Of a stretch of DNA of 23,918 nt, positions 8,991 to 16,999 are shown piece after piece. A model generated the notes under the pieces. That model did no database searches. It was not told the DNA's origin and saw only the letters and a program-made list of their open reading frames with translations. Location of the stretch: positions 1 to 23,918 of the IMG/VR virus record IMGVR_UViG_3300025769_011139, one strand, 5' to 3'. Each line of letters starts with the position of its first letter. The first letter of the stretch is position 1. Origin of the DNA: a virus. The translations under genes and the position numbers were made by a program.

Positions 8991-9697
8991 TTTACAATCC
9001 CATACTTTTTGTGACAATATTTAAACTCTTCAATAACTTCTTCCTGACTTATGGATTCCTGCCATGTATCTTTTCTAACTCTATTTCCAATCAAAGTATC
9101 ATTCAAGTAGATTGGGTGTCCATAATTCAAAAACATATTATAATAAAACTCAACGTCCATTAACATGGCAACATTTTCATCGAAGCGAATCTTATTTTCT
9201 TTCTTAAATGAAACAACAGATGGAGCACCGATAAAATTATGTCCTGGAGATTTTATCATGTTTGAATCCCATCTAGGATTGATGGGATGATAAAAAGTGT
9301 GTCCATCATCTTTTGTATGAATACACCCATTAACTAACCACATGCTCTCACTGCCCATTAGTTCATTATAAATTTTTTCTAATGCAGTGGTATCATATAA
9401 GAAATCATCCTGAAAGAATACCTTTACAACATCTCCAGTTGCATGATTAATAGCAACGTTTGTATTGGCACACGGGTTCCCCCTACTCTCCTGATTCCTA
9501 ATGTATTTGATATTCAAATTGTATTCATTTAAATCACAAAACTTCTCAACATTATCTTCGGTGCTGTGATCAGAAACTACTACCTCAACTTCTTTTAGTG
9601 TTTGAATAGAAATGGTTCTGAGCAAATCATCAAGGAATTCTACACCTCTATCAAAATGTTCGTAAGCAGGAACAGCAATTGATACCTTTACTTCCAT
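8987..9697 (-). CDS. Glycosyltransferase family 2
   Basis: 236 aa, a minimal GT2 catalytic domain without membrane segments. VSIAVPAYEHF (5-15) is strand 1, VSDHSTED (41-48) the nucleotide-binding acidic loop, NPCANTNVAINHATGD (74-89) the N..N..I..A.GD block, and FFQDDF (94-99) the metal-binding DDx. The ATG at 9697 overlaps the end of the TylF-like gene by 10 nt. It transfers a single sugar from an NDP donor. Specificity is unknown. Confidence 0.87.
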   Translation of the reverse strand: MEVKVSIAVPAYEHFDRGVEFLDDLLRTISIQTLKEVEVVVSDHSTEDNVEKFCDLNEYNLNIKYIRNQESRGNPCANTNVAINHATGDVVKVFFQDDFLYDTTALEKIYNELMGSESMWLVNGCIHTKDDGHTFYHPINPRWDSNMIKSPGHNFIGAPSVVSFKKENKIRFDENVAMLMDVEFYYNMFLNYGHPIYLNDTLIGNRVRKDTWQESISQEEVIEEFKYCHKKYGIVK

Positions 9698-10362
9698 ACT
9701 TTAGCACCGCCGTTGATACCATCTTCATAGATTTCAAAACGGTATCCGTGTTTATCTAACCATTCCCTAAATGCTTTTCTTTCGTGGTGATCATAATCTG
9801 GCTCATGTCCATGCCAATCATCAAATCTGAAATAGATTTCATCCCACTCACACTTGTCAATGAACTTAAACGCAGAGACAGTTGGTTCATAAATGTCCAA
9901 ATCAATGTGAACCGCACCGATTTTATTGATACCATATTCAGACGGATCTTCAAGTTTATGAACGTCTTCAATAACAAGAGTTACATTTTCATTATGTTTT
10001 AGTCTATCAATCACTCCTTGAACTGTTTGAGGAATCCAAGTGTATTGAGGATCTCCTACACGAAATGCGCCAGGAGTCCATCCAGAATAGTGTGGAGTAG
10101 GTTGTGAGGTTTGCTCTAAACCTTCGAAATGATCAAACCCAAACACTCTCCTATCTGGATTAGCTTTTGCGATTGGATCTAATGTTCCACCAGAACAGAC
10201 ACCAAACTCCAAAATATCTCCCTCTCCTGCCAGTTCAGAGATTCTGTCAGCAAAGTCAAGATGACTTAGAGTATATGATAGAGTGTTTCTATCTGTTCTT
10301 TTTGTTCCTTCAGGAAAAACGTTATCAACCTCTACAAAAGAGGGGGGATTGTAACTCGACAT
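9688..10362 (-). CDS. TylF/MycF-like O-methyltransferase
   Basis: 224 aa from the ATG at 10362. A TTG four codons upstream is the only in-frame alternative, and neither has a good ribosome-binding site. LEFGVCSGGT (51-60) is the SAM motif, FGFDHFEGLE (75-84) the following acidic strand, and HIDLDIYEPT (152-161) with DDW (181-183) are the metal-binding signatures of TylF-like sugar O-methyltransferases. It is the only operon gene not overlapping its upstream neighbour. A late-type promoter box, AATAAATA, lies at 10383-10390 in the gap. It likely methylates a deoxysugar hydroxyl. Confidence 0.82.
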   Translation of the reverse strand: MSSYNPPSFVEVDNVFPEGTKRTDRNTLSYTLSHLDFADRISELAGEGDILEFGVCSGGTLDPIAKANPDRRVFGFDHFEGLEQTSQPTPHYSGWTPGAFRVGDPQYTWIPQTVQGVIDRLKHNENVTLVIEDVHKLEDPSEYGINKIGAVHIDLDIYEPTVSAFKFIDKCEWDEIYFRFDDWHGHEPDYDHHERKAFREWLDKHGYRFEIYEDGINGGAKVWK

Positions 10363-10382
10363 AATTTTTTTCAATTTCGTTT

Positions 10383-10390
10383 TATTTATT
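10383..10390 (-). promoter_or_regulatory. Internal late-type promoter box AATAAATA
   Basis: AATAAATA matches the NATAAATA form of T4-like late promoters. It occupies the only gap of the sugar operon, overlapping the last codons of the DUF5672 gene, about 20 nt before the TylF-like ATG. It would let the distal half of the operon be transcribed separately. In AT-rich DNA the box alone is weak evidence, but the position supports it. Confidence 0.5.
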
Positions 10391-11093
10391 GTGATACTTC
10401 CACACCAGGTGGGAGATTTCTATGAAATCCAAATGGGATGATATTTCTATTTTCAGGAACTGGTGATTCATATGAAAAATATTTTGCCAGTTCTAAGGGA
10501 GCAATTTTACATCCCTGCGATTCAAAAATGTGTTTGTTATGCACACAAATGTTTCCATCTTCATTTGTATTTTTTGAACCAAACATTTTATAGAAATTTG
10601 GTTTGTCAGAAACGCGATAAGGAACTTCAACTTTTGTGGGAACTTCCATTAGTTTTTTAGAACGAAGAGAAAATCCTCCGTTACCAACTCTGACATGCTC
10701 ATCATACGGAGTAATGTACGAACCCTCACTGTAAGGCCATGGAGCACCGATATAATCATAGTCTAGAAATTCATCAGTCCATGCATCAGGATTAATAATA
10801 AATCCATGATCTTGAACGATTAGTCCAAACTCCATATTAATGTGTTTGTACATGTGATACAAAATGTATTCATTATACTCATCAATATTCGTGAGTGGTT
10901 TAACCTGTTCTTCCACAATTATACCATCTTCATCCAAACTATCTTTATATTTTTCAACATAGTTTGGAGTAGTTACTAATTTTACTTCACCAAAAGAAGC
11001 CACATCCATACAAGTATAAATGCCCTTAATCGTATCTTCAATACGAGGTGTATTGTCTATAGAAAAACACGTAACCCTTGAAAGATTAAGCAT
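10386..11093 (-). CDS. DUF5672 family protein, probable glycosyltransferase
   Basis: 235 aa. VQDHGFIINP (93-102) and DYDYIGAPWP (111-120), followed by VGNGGFSLRS (136-145), are the core signatures of DUF5672. This family is found in surface-glycan loci and is presumed to have a GT-A-like fold. The start overlaps the end of the aminotransferase-fold dehydrase gene by 8 nt. No membrane segment is seen. The family assignment is firm, the enzymatic role is inferred from family and context. Confidence 0.8.
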   Translation of the reverse strand: MLNLSRVTCFSIDNTPRIEDTIKGIYTCMDVASFGEVKLVTTPNYVEKYKDSLDEDGIIVEEQVKPLTNIDEYNEYILYHMYKHINMEFGLIVQDHGFIINPDAWTDEFLDYDYIGAPWPYSEGSYITPYDEHVRVGNGGFSLRSKKLMEVPTKVEVPYRVSDKPNFYKMFGSKNTNEDGNICVHNKHIFESQGCKIAPLELAKYFSYESPVPENRNIIPFGFHRNLPPGVEVSQ

Positions 11094-12375
11094 AGTTGTT
11101 AATTACCTCTCCAATATGATTTAGCATATCATCATTAATAGTAGGTGAACATCCAAGGAAAAATACTTTGTTCAGAACTTGATTGGATTCAGGATATTTA
11201 AACGCATCATCTAAGTGAACGTATCCAGGGTGAAGGAGAATATTACCAGCAAAATAATTACGTGTTTGAATTTTATTTTCTTCTAAGTGCTTAACTAAAG
11301 AGTGCTTCAATTCTGGAGTATCACACACGATTGGAACTCCAAACCAACTAGTCTCAGAATCTTTTCTTTCATTTACAACTCTACATCCAGATATAGTTTC
11401 AATCATGCCGTGAATTGTTTCTTTATTCTTACGACGTATCTTGTGAATCTCATCAAACTTCAACAACTGAATTGAACCAACCGCACCCTGAAGATCAAGA
11501 GGTTTGAGATTATATCCCATCTGACCAAAGACATACTTGTGATCGACAATATCGTCATAATCCTCCAACCATTTATCAAATCTACGTCCACATACACCAT
11601 TGGAAAGTAGATTCTGCTGTCCAACACAGTAACAACCACGTCCCCACCAAGCAAAACTGCGAGCAAGATCTACAACCTCTTTAATATTTGAAGATACCAT
11701 ACCACCTTCAATTGTGCATATGTGGTGTGCAGGATAGAACGAGCAAGATGCAGCAACAGCGTGCTTTGTCAGGTAGTCATTCTTATATTTACTACCAAGA
11801 CTATCACAGTTGTCGGAGATTAGTTTAATTCCTTTACTATTACAAATATCGATAATTCTATCCATATCATATGCATTACCAAGCACTGGTGAGGAAAAGA
11901 CTGCGCGGGTGCGTTCGGTAATCTTTTCTTCTACTTGATCGATATTCCAATTAAGATCTTTCCAGGTGATATCAACAAAGACTGGTTTCAATCCGTTTTG
12001 AACAATTGGTGCAATGGTAGTGGCAAATCCACAAGCACAAACAATTATTTCATCGCCATCACTCCACCCAAAATACTTTTTAAGGGCAGCAATCATCACA
12101 AGGTTTGCGGATGAACCAGAGTTCACCATCACAGAATAATCAAACCCAAACTTGTTTGAGAACTCACGCTCAAACTTGTTTACCTTCTCGCCAGAAGATA
12201 ACCACTTCCCTTTCAATACGGCGTAGATAAGTTCTTGTGCTTCCAAATCATCCCAATAAGGACCAGAGTAATATATTGATTTTCCAGGTTTCCAATCTTT
12301 ATTCGCCATGAAAGGAAAGATGCTATCATCAGATTCCTTTGCATCTTGAATAAACTTATCAATTAGTTGATACAT
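11086..12375 (-). CDS. RfbH/ColD-like 3-dehydrase (DegT fold with His in place of the PLP lysine)
   Basis: 429 aa, matching RfbH length. The fold is DegT/DnrJ/EryC1: NSGSSANL (85-92), DNCDSLG (188-194) and SFYPAHHICTIEGG (212-225). At the lysine that normally binds PLP there is His217, the hallmark of PMP-dependent 3-dehydrases. WWGRGCYC (243-250) and VCGRRF (261-266) match the cysteine region that holds the [2Fe-2S] cluster of RfbH/E1 (C248, C250, C262, with C211 or C190 as the fourth candidate). RfbH removes the C3 hydroxyl of CDP-4-keto-6-deoxysugars, giving 3,6-dideoxysugars. It would need a reductase partner, and none is obvious in the window. The start overlaps the SDR gene by 13 nt. 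Confidence 0.87.
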   Translation of the reverse strand: MYQLIDKFIQDAKESDDSIFPFMANKDWKPGKSIYYSGPYWDDLEAQELIYAVLKGKWLSSGEKVNKFEREFSNKFGFDYSVMVNSGSSANLVMIAALKKYFGWSDGDEIIVCACGFATTIAPIVQNGLKPVFVDITWKDLNWNIDQVEEKITERTRAVFSSPVLGNAYDMDRIIDICNSKGIKLISDNCDSLGSKYKNDYLTKHAVAASCSFYPAHHICTIEGGMVSSNIKEVVDLARSFAWWGRGCYCVGQQNLLSNGVCGRRFDKWLEDYDDIVDHKYVFGQMGYNLKPLDLQGAVGSIQLLKFDEIHKIRRKNKETIHGMIETISGCRVVNERKDSETSWFGVPIVCDTPELKHSLVKHLEENKIQTRNYFAGNILLHPGYVHLDDAFKYPESNQVLNKVFFLGCSPTINDDMLNHIGEVINNYA

Positions 12376-13181
12376 AATTCTTCGATAATCTCTTCGGTGG
12401 AAATGGTTTGTTTGAAACCAAGGTTTTTTAGTTTAGTTGTATCATACCAAAAATCTTTTGCTTGAACAACTTTATGAAATTCTGCAGCTTCCCTGCAGTA
12501 TATACCACCTTTAGAATTTAAAAATTCTTTGGCTAGATTCATTATATCACACAGTTGTGTTGGTTGTCCACTACCAATATTGTAGATTTCATTAACGTTT
12601 CCTTCCTCCATCACCAAATGGATGGCACGACAAACATCACCAACGTGCATAATATCTCTAATTGGTGTTCCATTATCATACAAGTAAATATCCTCATCTT
12701 TTTTCAAGTTATTAATCATGTAAGTGATGGCATTCTTTTTCGTTGAAGTTCCCCCATCACTACCACCAAGGACATTGCAAAGTCTCAAAATCCTATATTT
12801 GCATCCAAAAGTATTGCAGAAAGAAATAATTAAATCTTCTGCCGCTTTCTTAGTAATTGAATAAAATCCAGTTGGATTGCATGATGATTCTTCCGTGGCA
12901 GGTAAATCTACTGTGCCATAAACAAACCAAGAACTAATAAAGTTGAATACAATATCTTCCTTCTTACAATGCTCAAGCACTTCACAAAGAACTCTCAAGT
13001 TTGTATCAACATCCAAAGTAATATTCGAATGAACATTATAGTTATCTGTGGTTGATATCAAATATAAAATATTATTCGACTTAGGTATTCTATCTTCTCT
13101 ATCTTGTCTGATTACCTCAGACGAATACATGTTGCAAAAAGTGCTACCGACATAACCAGTAGCACCGAATACATTATACAT
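12363..13181 (-). CDS. NAD-dependent epimerase/dehydratase (extended SDR), RfbH-coupled
   Basis: 272 aa from the ATG at 13181. This start has AGGAGTGGG just upstream and puts the NAD motif FGATGYVGS at residues 5-13; the upstream extension of the frame lies inside the previous gene. FISSWFVYG (81-89) carries the active-site Ser, and YSITK (107-111) the YxxxK pair. The substrate-domain block RDIMHVGDVCRAI is typical of sugar-nucleotide SDRs. Because it is coupled to the RfbH-like dehydrase, it may prepare or reduce that enzyme's keto-sugar. The TDE motif of 4,6-dehydratases is not seen. Confidence 0.8.
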   Translation of the reverse strand: MYNVFGATGYVGSTFCNMYSSEVIRQDREDRIPKSNNILYLISTTDNYNVHSNITLDVDTNLRVLCEVLEHCKKEDIVFNFISSWFVYGTVDLPATEESSCNPTGFYSITKKAAEDLIISFCNTFGCKYRILRLCNVLGGSDGGTSTKKNAITYMINNLKKDEDIYLYDNGTPIRDIMHVGDVCRAIHLVMEEGNVNEIYNIGSGQPTQLCDIMNLAKEFLNSKGGIYCREAAEFHKVVQAKDFWYDTTKLKNLGFKQTISTEEIIEELCIN

Positions 13182-14106
13182 TATCCCACTCCTGTCTACA
13201 TTGATCGGATGTAAATAGTCTACCAGATGTGTCCATATAATTCCAACCATCTACAATACTGCCAACAGGTCTCCACCATCCTGTAGAAGTTTTATAATCG
13301 AACCAATACTTAGGAGCAATAACATTCGGTTTTACAGAACTTGTCCAGACAGGCCAGAAAGAAAAGGTAGAAGCGGACATAATAACGTTCTTTGCATTGT
13401 GCAGGATAGACCAGTCAACCCCAATGTTTCCACCTTTGTATTTGAAGAATCCTGTCCCCTGCTCAATATCTTCCTGCTCATCAAGTATAGTCGCACCAAC
13501 TACAGTTGCCCATGGGATAAACTTATGGGCATTTTCCGGATCGTCAGTCACAACCACAAACTTCATGTTTGGATTGATTTCCAACATTCTATCCCTAGCA
13601 TTTGCATAATACTCAGGAGGACACCAGGAAGCGGTAATAAGATACTCACCACCACGGAAATGAATTACACATATGTCATCAGCAGAATACTCAGTGACAT
13701 TAACATTGTGCTTTAACCACTCACGAATGTCATCCTTTCTATCCACAATGTATTTCATGTTCTGAAACAATCCATCCAGTTTGCTATTGTCTGGAAGTTG
13801 ATTCCAAAGATAATCATCGAAAGCAATAGCATTGTTCCCACACTCAGGCATCACATCAGCCCTTTCTCTAATGTAATGCACAATCCCATCAGGTAATGAG
13901 GCAGGAGTTTGCCCTTGCACAGGTGTATGTCCACCAATAACTTCTTCACCATAATCAAAGTTGGGCATAAACTTTGTTGCTTTGAATGGTGTAGTTTGTT
14001 TTACTCCCCACTTATACCCATGCTTTTCTGCAAGAATACGTGTCACAACCAGATTCCAAATTTGGTTGCCAAGACCTGCACCACTATAAATTTCAGTAAC
14101 AATCAT
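13174..14106 (-). CDS. GT11-like glycosyltransferase, divergent (copy 3)
   Basis: 310 aa. GAGLGNQIWNLVV (9-21), VIHFRGGEY (147-155) and SASTFSFWPVW (244-254) correspond to the three GT11 blocks GxGNQ, HxRxGD and S-T-F-S-W. They are more diverged than in the other two copies, with Glu in place of the last Asp of HxRxGD. A fucosyltransferase-superfamily fold is well supported, but the donor could be another GDP- or NDP-6-deoxysugar. The start overlaps the FkbM gene stop by 4 nt, and its stop overlaps the SDR start by 8 nt. Confidence 0.78.
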   Translation of the reverse strand: MIVTEIYSGAGLGNQIWNLVVTRILAEKHGYKWGVKQTTPFKATKFMPNFDYGEEVIGGHTPVQGQTPASLPDGIVHYIRERADVMPECGNNAIAFDDYLWNQLPDNSKLDGLFQNMKYIVDRKDDIREWLKHNVNVTEYSADDICVIHFRGGEYLITASWCPPEYYANARDRMLEINPNMKFVVVTDDPENAHKFIPWATVVGATILDEQEDIEQGTGFFKYKGGNIGVDWSILHNAKNVIMSASTFSFWPVWTSSVKPNVIAPKYWFDYKTSTGWWRPVGSIVDGWNYMDTSGRLFTSDQCRQEWDNV

Positions 14107-14873
14107 TTTTTACTTTTGGAATAAATTTTATCAGAAATGTCTTTTCTAATTGCAATGAGATTACAACCAGCACCTTTAATCATATCACTCTTAATGATAT
14201 CATAAACCTCAGACGAGAGCGGAGTTAACATATCACTATTTGTAGAGTAATAAGGATGTCTGGGATCTACACGCTGCAAGTAGATATCAAACTTTTCTTT
14301 ATCAAACCAACCAATCAAATCATCTGGATTAATTTTCCTATCCAGAATACAAAGACCGAACTCAAACTGAATAATTTTAACTGCCGAGTTGATGATATTT
14401 TTTCCTCCATTGAGGACATCTATTTCCATCCCCTCAATATCAATTTTCAGAAAGTCAATTGAGTCAACAGAATTTTCTATGCAGTATCCATCAAGAGTTT
14501 TGATTTCAAATGACATTCCAGAATCGATAGATGTTGCATTGTGTGTTCTAAAAACAAAAGATTGAGTATTGGAATAATAACTCATAGTTCCTTCTTCAGA
14601 ACCTATTCCATATGGATTCAAAAATATCTTATTTTCAATTGTGTCAGAGGGATTTAAATTTTCAATCTGTTCTTGACAGTTAGAAAGAAACTCCTGTACG
14701 GGTTCAAACAAATGAAACTCTCTACTCTTATCGTATGAATTTTTTATATAATCAATATCATCCCTAGATCCAATATCAAATACAACATCTACATCGTCTT
14801 TAATGAGATTAAAGAATTCAACCTCACTTTTTGGAAAACTATCTAATTCGGATTTATTATGGAAGTAAGTCAT
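14103..14873 (-). CDS. FkbM family methyltransferase
   Basis: 256 aa. VVFDIGSRDD (30-39) is the SAM-binding motif. FLKIDIEGMEIDVLNGG (141-157) is the diagnostic FkbM block. FHLFEP (53-58) is the strand 2 acidic end. FkbM enzymes O-methylate sugars or polyketides and are frequent in surface-glycan loci. The start and the GT17 stop overlap as ATGA. This is the third methyltransferase of the cluster, from a different family than the other two, which points to a heavily methylated glycan. Confidence 0.88.
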   Translation of the reverse strand: MTYFHNKSELDSFPKSEVEFFNLIKDDVDVVFDIGSRDDIDYIKNSYDKSREFHLFEPVQEFLSNCQEQIENLNPSDTIENKIFLNPYGIGSEEGTMSYYSNTQSFVFRTHNATSIDSGMSFEIKTLDGYCIENSVDSIDFLKIDIEGMEIDVLNGGKNIINSAVKIIQFEFGLCILDRKINPDDLIGWFDKEKFDIYLQRVDPRHPYYSTNSDMLTPLSSEVYDIIKSDMIKGAGCNLIAIRKDISDKIYSKSKK

Positions 14874-15757
14874 TTAATCAGGTATGCGTATTTTTCTTTG
14901 TTTTGGATTAGATATACTGGAAAATTATTTTCTTCATTTAACTCAATAGTCCTATACCTGGCATTGTCCTGTCCCAAAGGAGATCTGTCCTCTTCTATTC
15001 TTTTAGTTACTTGAGATAATAAGGTTTCATTATTCAGTTCAATATGAGAACATCCCTTTATTTTTCTCACAACTCTTTCATAGAAAGAATTTTTATTTGG
15101 ACTTCCTACAGTGCTCCAATGCCATCCACCAGGATAAATTCTTGAATTATTTTCATTAGGAAGTTCTCTACGCATCTGTGTCATGGTATACTTTTTCAGA
15201 ATAGAGAAACTAAACATTTTAGTTCCAATCCACCTACGTCTTCCCTCACAATCAAAATCCATTGTTTGTGAATGGATAGTTCCCGTCGTCTCAATCCAAT
15301 TCAAATAACCTTGAAAATTATCTTGAGAGAAATTATATACTACATTACTGTCATAGAAACTATTCAACTCTTTTAATACATCTGGATTTGGAATTTCATC
15401 CAAATCACTCCATATGATTATATCATCATCACTACAGTGTTTTTCTAGAACTTTTTTGATGCTATCTTTTTCATAAGCATCCTGTTGAAAAGTTCTATGT
15501 CCATGAATCCCATACAAATTTGAAACTGTATCCAAATCTTCTTGAGTTGGTGAATCTATTTTCGTGTATATAATTTTATCATGAAACTCTTCAAAGAGAT
15601 GTTTATTATTTTCATAGTAAAACTCTTTCTTAATTCCCGAATGAGTTTCATCATATTCAGATATTACAAAATAATCAACATAATCATTTAACAAATTAAA
15701 ACGAATTTCGAGAAGATCGAGTTCGCCGTTGAATAAAAATACGTCAAATACTTTCAT
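14870..15757 (-). CDS. Glycosyltransferase family 17
   Basis: 295 aa. VFLFNGELDLLEIRF (6-20) and SEYDETHSG (33-41) are the conserved N-terminus of GT17 (beta-1,4-N-acetylglucosaminyltransferase III-like). IIIWSDLDEIPNP (113-125) contains the DxD site, and GGWHWS near residue 201 is the conserved C-terminal block. GT17 members add GlcNAc-type sugars, though phage and bacterial members are uncharacterised. The start overlaps the stop of the epimerase gene by 4 nt. Confidence 0.88.
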   Translation of the reverse strand: MKVFDVFLFNGELDLLEIRFNLLNDYVDYFVISEYDETHSGIKKEFYYENNKHLFEEFHDKIIYTKIDSPTQEDLDTVSNLYGIHGHRTFQQDAYEKDSIKKVLEKHCSDDDIIIWSDLDEIPNPDVLKELNSFYDSNVVYNFSQDNFQGYLNWIETTGTIHSQTMDFDCEGRRRWIGTKMFSFSILKKYTMTQMRRELPNENNSRIYPGGWHWSTVGSPNKNSFYERVVRKIKGCSHIELNNETLLSQVTKRIEEDRSPLGQDNARYRTIELNEENNFPVYLIQNKEKYAYLIK

Positions 15758-16806
15758 AATTTCTCCGAATTGATTTGCTCAGTAATCCACCCATAAGTTT
15801 TAGCAATACCCTCTTCAAGAGTTTGGGAATAATCCCATCCCAGTTTCTCACGAATCAAATCATTATTAGAATTGCGACCACGGACCCCAAGAGGACCGTC
15901 AATATGATTTTTACTTACTTCCTTACCAGCAACCTTAGAGGCAGTATCAACCAGTTGATTGATAGTAACCATTTCTTCGGATCCAATATTAACTGGTCCG
16001 ATAAAATCAGAATCCATAAGTCTACGGGTTGCTTCAATACATTCATCAATAAACAAGAAAGAACGTGTTTGCAGTCCATCACCCCACACATCAATAGTTC
16101 CACCTTCTTCTGGGAGATATGCTACCTTACGGCAGATTGCTGCTGGTGCCTTTTCTCTTCCACCATCCCATGTACCTTCGGGACCAAAGATATTATGATA
16201 TCTGGCAACACGAACAGGAATATTATAATTGCGATGATAGGCAAAATAAAGACGTTCCGAAAAAAGTTTTTCCCACCCATACTCCGAATCTGGGTTTGCA
16301 GGATATGCAGAATCTTCACGGCAATCAGGATTATCTGGATCTAATTGATTGTGTTCTGGATACATGCAAGCAGATCCAGAATAGAAGATTTTAGTTTTAT
16401 TTGTTCCTTTAAAATCATTAAGTTGCCTCTGTGCTTCGAGAACATTCAGATTAATTGTAGCAGAATTGTGCATGATGTCTGCATCATTTTCACCAGTAAA
16501 AACAAATCCTGCTCCACCCATATCAGCAGCAAACTGATAGATCTCATCAAAGGTATCAATATACTTTGATGCTACAAAGTGATAAAAGTTTCCAAGATAT
16601 CCTTTGAAAGTAATAACTCTTTCTACAAAATTAAGATCTCTCAGGTCTCCTTGAATAAATTCATTTGCTTCCGTAGGTGAAAACTCCGGGCGTTTGAGAT
16701 CAACTCCACGTACCCAATATCCTTCTGATCGAAGTCTTTTTACCATGTGACTTCCAATGAATCCACCAGCACCAAGAACAAGTGCTGTCTTCTTATATTC
16801 ACTCAT
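15754..16806 (-). CDS. GDP-mannose 3,5-epimerase-like enzyme (extended SDR), with an unusual 19-residue insertion
   Basis: 350 aa, the first gene of the sugar operon. LGAGGFIGSH (11-20) binds NAD, AADMGGAGF (93-101) and GSACMYPE (144-151) are nearly those of plant GME, with the catalytic cysteine at C147. YGWEK (176-180) is the YxxxK pair, GPEGTWDGGREKAP (208-221) carries the catalytic Lys219, and WGDGLQTRSF (241-250) is the GME substrate block. The family converts GDP-D-mannose to GDP-L-galactose or GDP-L-gulose. Residues about 68-86 look like an in-frame insert just before AADMGG. A late-type promoter lies about 22 nt upstream of the ATG. No clear ribosome-binding site is seen. Confidence 0.88.
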   Translation of the reverse strand: MSEYKKTALVLGAGGFIGSHMVKRLRSEGYWVRGVDLKRPEFSPTEANEFIQGDLRDLNFVERVITFKGYLGNFYHFVASKYIDTFDEIYQFAADMGGAGFVFTGENDADIMHNSATINLNVLEAQRQLNDFKGTNKTKIFYSGSACMYPEHNQLDPDNPDCREDSAYPANPDSEYGWEKLFSERLYFAYHRNYNIPVRVARYHNIFGPEGTWDGGREKAPAAICRKVAYLPEEGGTIDVWGDGLQTRSFLFIDECIEATRRLMDSDFIGPVNIGSEEMVTINQLVDTASKVAGKEVSKNHIDGPLGVRGRNSNNDLIREKLGWDYSQTLEEGIAKTYGWITEQINSEKL

Positions 16807-16827
16807 ATAAAAAATAAATTTCTGTTG

Positions 16828-16835
16828 TATTTATT
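16828..16835 (-). promoter_or_regulatory. Late-type promoter box AATAAATA for the sugar operon
   Basis: AATAAATA, preceded by TATAT, fits the NATAAATA form of T4-like late promoters. It lies between the terminator at 16841-16869 and the ATG of the epimerase gene at 16806. Transcription would start near 16822 and give a leader of about 16 nt. It is the natural start of the 16.8-kb operon. Confidence 0.6.
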
Positions 16836-16840
16836 ATATA

Positions 16841-16869
16841 AAAAAAGAGGGGTCTTGTAAACCCCTCTT
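16841..16869 (-). terminator. Intrinsic terminator before the sugar operon
   Basis: A perfect 9-bp stem (AAGAGGGGT at 16861-16869 and its complement at 16845-16853, minus orientation) has a 7-nt loop. It is followed by seven T residues on the minus strand. It would end transcripts coming from the tRNA region before they enter the sugar operon. On the plus strand there is no T run, so it acts in one direction. Confidence 0.85.
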
Positions 16870-16889
16870 AGTAATATTCAGGCTCGCCA

Positions 16890-16925
16890 AGTTATTTTGT
16901 TGACTGGGTAATAACTAAATCCCAG
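16890..16925 (-). promoter_or_regulatory. Predicted H-type pseudoknot in the leader before the terminator
   Basis: Reading the minus strand: CTGGG (16921-16925), ATTT, AGTTATT (16910-16916), A, CCCAG (16904-16908), TCAACAA, AATAACT (16890-16896). CTGGG pairs with CCCAG and AGTTATT with AATAACT, and the two stems interlock. Loop lengths (4, 1 and 7 nt) are sterically comfortable. The stop codon of the 24-codon leader ORF begins inside the second stem, and the terminator begins about 20 nt downstream. The pairing is seen; the function is inferred. Confidence 0.5.
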
Positions 16926-16989
16926 GCGGGAGTAACCTCCATCCGCACCACTTGCTCTTGAGAGAAGCAAGAAACTCATATAGGGTCAT
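16915..16989 (-). CDS. Candidate 24-aa leader peptide
   Basis: A 24-codon ORF begins with ATG at 16989, has GGAG 5 nt upstream, and ends with TAG at 16915-16917. The peptide contains Lys-Ser-Lys-Trp-Cys-Gly-Trp and ends Leu-Leu-Pro-Pro-Gly-Ile. Pro-Pro-Gly is a known ribosome-stalling sequence. The stop codon overlaps a strand of the predicted pseudoknot, so a stalled or terminating ribosome would decide whether it folds. I do not recognise a homologue. A 16-codon ORF in another frame overlaps it and has a weaker start context. Confidence 0.4.
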   Translation of the reverse strand: MTLYEFLASLKSKWCGWRLLPPGI

Positions 16990-16999
16990 ATTGACTCCA

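Noticed and set aside
15775-16344. A 189-codon plus-strand frame inside the epimerase gene.
   Set aside because: It is antisense to a well-supported enzyme, has no ribosome-binding site or promoter, and no recognisable domain.
16890-16925. Similarity of the pseudoknot to preQ1-I riboswitches (CTGGG stem and CCCAG followed by an A-rich tail).
   Set aside because: The conserved C that pairs with preQ1 just before the 3' strand of the stem is A here, and the second stem is far longer than in preQ1-I. No queuosine gene follows.
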